Assembly: GCA_016295275.1 (NCBI GenBank)
Contig: JAEDLN010000092.1
Coordinates: 1 to 8,948 of the forward strand
Direction: 5' to 3'
Origin: Kiritimatiellia bacterium
Lineage (GTDB): Bacteria > Verrucomicrobiota > Kiritimatiellia > RFP12 > UBA3636
DNA: 8,948 bases
Positions within the stretch are counted from its first letter, which is position 1, and every line of letters starts with the position of its first letter. The notes below the pieces were generated by a model. The model was not told where the DNA came from, searched no databases, and saw only the letters and a list, made by a program, of their open reading frames with translations. The translations under genes and the position numbers were made by a program. This document shows positions 6,885 through 8,948 of this stretch, piece by piece.

Positions 6885-7955
6885 CTACGATTCCCGCGCT
6901 TCCAAAACAAAGCGCTCCAACGCTTCCGCATAATCATGGAGCGACTGCGTCCATACCCCCTCGGAAGCACAATGGATGTGGAAACCGTCAACCCCCAAAA
7001 CAGCTACGGGAATGCCAAGCGAGACAAAATGGCGGGAATCGGTCGCACCGTTCAAATGGGAAAAGCGAATCTCGCGATCCGGCCATTGAGCCGCCAAAAC
7101 CCGTTGCAACCGTTGCATCTCCGGCTCCGAAATATCCGAAAAGACTGGCGGAGAAACACTCACAAGCTCAACATCCAACCCCGTCAATTCACGCAACCGT
7201 TTTGCAATCTTCTCTTCTCCGCCTTCTTCGATAAAACGAAAATTGACGGTCAATTCGGCCGTGTCCGGAACCATATTCCCGACCTTTCCGGCTTGCAGAA
7301 CCGTTGGTGCCATTGTATCGCACCACCGATCCTCCGTCGGGGCCGGCCATCTCTCGGAGAACACACGGAAACGATTCATCAGCTTTTCAATCGGATTCTC
7401 GAGATTCCAAGGTTCGGAACTGTGACCGCCGCGACCATGGGCAATCAATTTGAAGGTCGCCGCCCCTTTTTGGGCATTGACGATGCAATACGGGTCGGCG
7501 TCGACAATGCAAATCAAGCGTTTGGCACCATATCCGCGCGAAACCATTGCCGCCGTCGTACTGCCGCCGATCTCCTCATCTGCCGTAAAAATCGCGCCTA
7601 CGCTGGCCTTTCCTGCCAAATCACACAGAATCTGGGCAATGACAACCGCCGGTCCCTTGCAATCGGAAGCTCCGCGTCCCGACAAACGCCCTTCGCCATC
7701 TTCAGAGGGTTCAAACTGCTCCTTCTCGGCCGGAACAACGTCAAGATGCGCATTGAACAGATAATCCGGTTGTTTTCCGGGAACCGTTGCGGCAAAAAGC
7801 ACTCTGCGTCCGTTGCAATTCTCGATGGTGCAGTGAAGTCCGCGATTTTCCAAATAGGCATGCAAAAAATCCGTTGCGGAATTGACAGCGTCCACATCGG
7901 CGGATACGGAAGGAATCCGGATGAGATCCTTCAAAAGCTCAAGGTCAACATTCAT
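6885..7955 (-). CDS. M20 family metallopeptidase (DapE/ArgE/CPG2-like)
   Basis: This 356-residue cytoplasmic hydrolase probably uses two zinc ions to cleave an amide bond of an N-acylated amino acid or small peptide. Motifs stand in order: NAHLDVVPA with metal ligand H70 and D72; GRGASDCKGP with bridging D98; ADEEIGG with catalytic base E127 and ligand E128; VDADP with an acidic ligand near 152-154; AHGRGGHSSEP at the start of the lid/dimerisation domain (about 165-275); and HCASE with final ligand H328. All needed residues are present. Length is near DapE (about 375). The substrate cannot be fixed: succinyl-diaminopimelate, acetylornithine and dipeptides are all possible, and no lysine or arginine pathway gene adjoins. 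The ATG at 7955 is preferred over one at 7970, because a good promoter has its -10 element between them. It begins a three-gene unit with ricT and the lipoprotein. Confidence 0.85.
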   Translation of the reverse strand: MNVDLELLKDLIRIPSVSADVDAVNSATDFLHAYLENRGLHCTIENCNGRRVLFAATVPGKQPDYLFNAHLDVVPAEKEQFEPSEDGEGRLSGRGASDCKGPAVVIAQILCDLAGKASVGAIFTADEEIGGSTTAAMVSRGYGAKRLICIVDADPYCIVNAQKGAATFKLIAHGRGGHSSEPWNLENPIEKLMNRFRVFSERWPAPTEDRWCDTMAPTVLQAGKVGNMVPDTAELTVNFRFIEEGGEEKIAKRLRELTGLDVELVSVSPPVFSDISEPEMQRLQRVLAAQWPDREIRFSHLNGATDSRHFVSLGIPVAVLGVDGFHIHCASEGVWTQSLHDYAEALERFVLEARES

Positions 7956-7962
7956 GCCCCGT

Positions 7963-7991
7963 ATTGTCATGAATCATCGTTTGTCTGTCAA
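7963..7991 (-). promoter_or_regulatory. Sigma-70 promoter of the M20-ricT-lipoprotein unit, probably leaderless
   Basis: On the minus strand a perfect -35 TTGACA (7991-7986) is followed after 17 bases by GACAAT (7968-7963), four of six matches to the -10 consensus. Standard spacing puts the transcription start at about 7956, one base before the ATG at 7955. That start has no Shine-Dalgarno sequence, as expected for a leaderless message. An ATG at 7970 would lie inside the promoter. Confidence 0.55.
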
Positions 7992-7992
7992 T

Positions 7993-8173
7993 GAAAATTC
8001 CGCCTTTCCGAAGGTCGCCAAGGCAGTGCGTCTCCAGGTAGTATGATCCGGTCGTGTCGCGATTTTCCCCAATCGAGCCACGCCCCCCCGTTTGCGCCGC
8101 TACGTGACGGCTCGGAATAACCGGATGCGGGAACACGGTCCGCACATCCGCCAAAGGAAAACAGGATTTTTTC
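7993..8173 (-). ncRNA. ssrS: Candidate 6S-like structured RNA
   Basis: About 181 nt can fold into one long rod. Plus-strand coordinates of the arms from the outside in are: GAAAA (7993-7997) with TTTTC (8169-8173), TCC (7999-8001) with GGA (8164-8166), TTTCC (8005-8009) with GGAAA (8156-8160), GGC (8022-8024) with GCC (8150-8152), GTGCG (8026-8030) with CGCAC (8141-8145), then a near-symmetric open bubble (15 nt, 8031-8045; 14 nt, 8127-8140), then ATCCGGT (8046-8052) with ACCGGAT (8120-8126) and CGAGCC (8074-8079) with GGCTCG (8109-8114). Overall length and a large central bubble between a closing stem and an apical arm are the 6S RNA architecture; 6S RNA mimics an open promoter and binds sigma-70 RNA polymerase. 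The minus strand is preferred because, from memory, GCCTTGGCGACCTTCGG resembles the 3' part of proteobacterial 6S RNA. I see no clear promoter for it, and the ends and strand are uncertain. Confidence 0.4.
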
Positions 8174-8225
8174 CTCTAGCGCCCTCAGTCGCCCCCCCCC
8201 GCCTTCCCCCGACACCGAATCACTC

Positions 8226-8247
8226 CTGTTTTCCTTGATGAAAACAG
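8226..8247. repeat. Inverted repeat overlapping the murC -35 element
   Basis: CTGTTTTC (8226-8233) pairs perfectly with GAAAACAG (8240-8247) around a 6-base loop. A third copy, GGAAAACAG, occurs at 8156-8164. The repeat overlaps the proposed -35 hexamer, so it could be an operator. It is followed by TCTTTTT, so an A/T-rich terminator-like hairpin is an alternative. Confidence 0.5.
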
Positions 8248-8263
8248 TCTTTTTCGCTACGAT
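8235..8263 (+). promoter_or_regulatory. Candidate sigma-70 promoter for murC
   Basis: TTGATG (8235-8240) and TACGAT (8258-8263) are separated by exactly 17 bases, each matching the consensus at four of six positions. Transcription would start near 8270 and leave a leader of about 39 bases before the murC ATG. An inverted repeat covers the -35 element. Confidence 0.45.
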
Positions 8264-8308
8264 AAGAAGACTGGTAAACCCTTCCTAATCTCGCGAATTT
8301 TACTCCCA

Positions 8309-8948
8309 ATGACTTCTCTCCGGTTCTTTCCTCCAGCTACCGCCCATTTTGTCGGTATCGGCGGTGTCGGCATGGCCGGCCTTGCACATCTGCTCCATCG
8401 CATGGGATGGCAAGTGAGCGGTTGCGATTCACAGGCCGGAACCTATACGAAATGGTTGGAAACAAATGGAATTCGCGTTGAAATCGGCCACGATCCCGGT
8501 CATATCGCCAACGCAGAACCGCAACTCGTCATCCGAACACCTGCCGTCCCCGATTCCGCCCCGGAGCTGCTCGCTGCACGGGCCCAACGGATTCCTGTCG
8601 TCTCTCGGGGTGAAGTGCTTGCCGCCTTTAGCGACCTCTTTTCGCTTGTCGCTGTCTGCGGTTCTCACGGAAAAACAACGACAGCCGCATTTCTCGCAAC
8701 CATTCTTCGCAATGCGCTCGCCAATGCCGCATGGTGTATCGGCGGACTCTCCCCTTCCCTCGGCGCCCTCTCCCATATCCCCGATTTGGCTCTTCCGCTT
8801 CTTTGCAAACCGAGCTGCCCGTTCGCAAAAAACAGTGGGACCAAACGCCCCATCCTTGTCGCCGAGGCCGATGAGTCGGATGGGACGCTCGCGGAATACC
8901 GCCCGAGCCTGACGGTCCTCACCAATGTCGATCTCGACCATGTCGATC
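8309..8948 (+). CDS. murC: UDP-N-acetylmuramate--L-alanine ligase, N-terminal part
   Basis: The first 213 codons of MurC are visible; the gene continues past the right edge. MurC joins L-alanine to UDP-N-acetylmuramic acid using ATP, the first peptide step of peptidoglycan synthesis in the cytoplasm. The UDP-binding domain begins with HFVGIGGVGMAGLAHLL (residues 13-29). The ATP P-loop is GSHGKTTT (118-125), and EADESDGTL (186-194) followed by LTNVDLDHVD (204-213) is the MurC-specific Mg/substrate region. ADESD and the GIGGxGM start separate MurC from MurD, MurE and MurF; Mpl is a less likely relative. Between the glycine pair at 145-146 and EADESD there are 39 residues, compared with about 19 in E. 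coli MurC, so roughly 20 residues including KPSCPFAKNSGTKRP are inserted. ATG 8309 is the first methionine before the dinucleotide-type fold; no ribosome binding site is obvious. Confidence 0.93.
   Translation, partial: MTSLRFFPPATAHFVGIGGVGMAGLAHLLHRMGWQVSGCDSQAGTYTKWLETNGIRVEIGHDPGHIANAEPQLVIRTPAVPDSAPELLAARAQRIPVVSRGEVLAAFSDLFSLVAVCGSHGKTTTAAFLATILRNALANAAWCIGGLSPSLGALSHIPDLALPLLCKPSCPFAKNSGTKRPILVAEADESDGTLAEYRPSLTVLTNVDLDHVD

Larger units (their letters stand above)
8174..8308. other. C-rich spacer and murC upstream region
   Basis: This stretch holds a run of nine C (8192-8200) and CCCCC (8206-8210), then an A/T-richer segment with an inverted repeat and a promoter-like pair before murC. 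A run of seven C also occurs just outside it at 8083-8089, in the apical part of the candidate RNA. No coding sequence is supported. Confidence 0.5.

Noticed and set aside
6936..7994. 352-codon open frame on the plus strand opposite the M20 gene
   Set aside because: It mirrors a gene with all M20 motifs intact on the other strand; its own translation shows no domain, start signal or normal composition.
7945..8154. 69-codon minus-strand frame just upstream of the M20 gene
   Set aside because: It has no ribosome binding site and covers the candidate structured RNA; its openness is better explained by base composition.
1..8948. CRISPR arrays, tRNA/rRNA genes, insertion sequences, toxin-antitoxin or phage-defence genes
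   Set aside because: No regularly spaced repeats, cloverleaf or rRNA signatures, transposase motifs, terminal repeats or defence-type domains were seen on either strand.

Overview
The window looks like a chromosomal segment of a Gram-negative, peptidoglycan-making bacterium of roughly 50% GC. A lipoprotein with a CBM9-like domain, a Wzm/Wzt polysaccharide exporter and a probable DUF2723-type membrane protein together suggest the PVC superphylum (Lentisphaerae, Kiritimatiellae or Verrucomicrobia-like). That placement is inferred from gene content, not from a marker gene. I found no mobile element, CRISPR array, tRNA or rRNA.

Left part (1-4874): the head of a membrane protein runs leftward off the edge. 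It is separated by a 398-bp divergent spacer from a rightward four-gene cell-surface glycan cluster. The cluster holds an ABC-2 permease (Wzm-like), an ATPase with a C-terminal glycan-binding domain (Wzt-like), a family-2 glycosyltransferase and a family-4 glycosyltransferase. Start and stop codons overlap at wzm/wzt (TAATG) and at GT2/GT4 (ATGA), and a strong Shine-Dalgarno site sits over the wzt stop, so this reads as one operon. The two transferases probably help build a lipid-linked glycan that Wzm/Wzt flips across the inner membrane.

Middle part (4909-7955): a leftward, closely spaced three-gene unit meets the glycan operon tail to tail. In transcription order it encodes an M20 metallopeptidase (DapE/ArgE/CPG2-like), a RicT/YaaT (PSP1) protein with a cysteine-rich Fe-S signature, and an outer-membrane-type lipoprotein with a CBM9-like C-terminal half. 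A TTGACA promoter places the predicted transcription start essentially on the M20 ATG, which suggests a leaderless message.

Right part (7956-8948): an intergenic region can fold into a rod of about 180 nt with a large central bubble, the overall architecture of 6S RNA. It is followed by C-rich tracts, short GAAAACAG repeats and a plausible promoter for murC, whose N-terminal 213 codons run off the right edge. Most of the window is ordinary. The best second-look items are the 6S-like rod, the leaderless promoter, a hairpin that covers the GT4 start codon, an insertion in MurC, and the unassigned N-terminal half of the lipoprotein.
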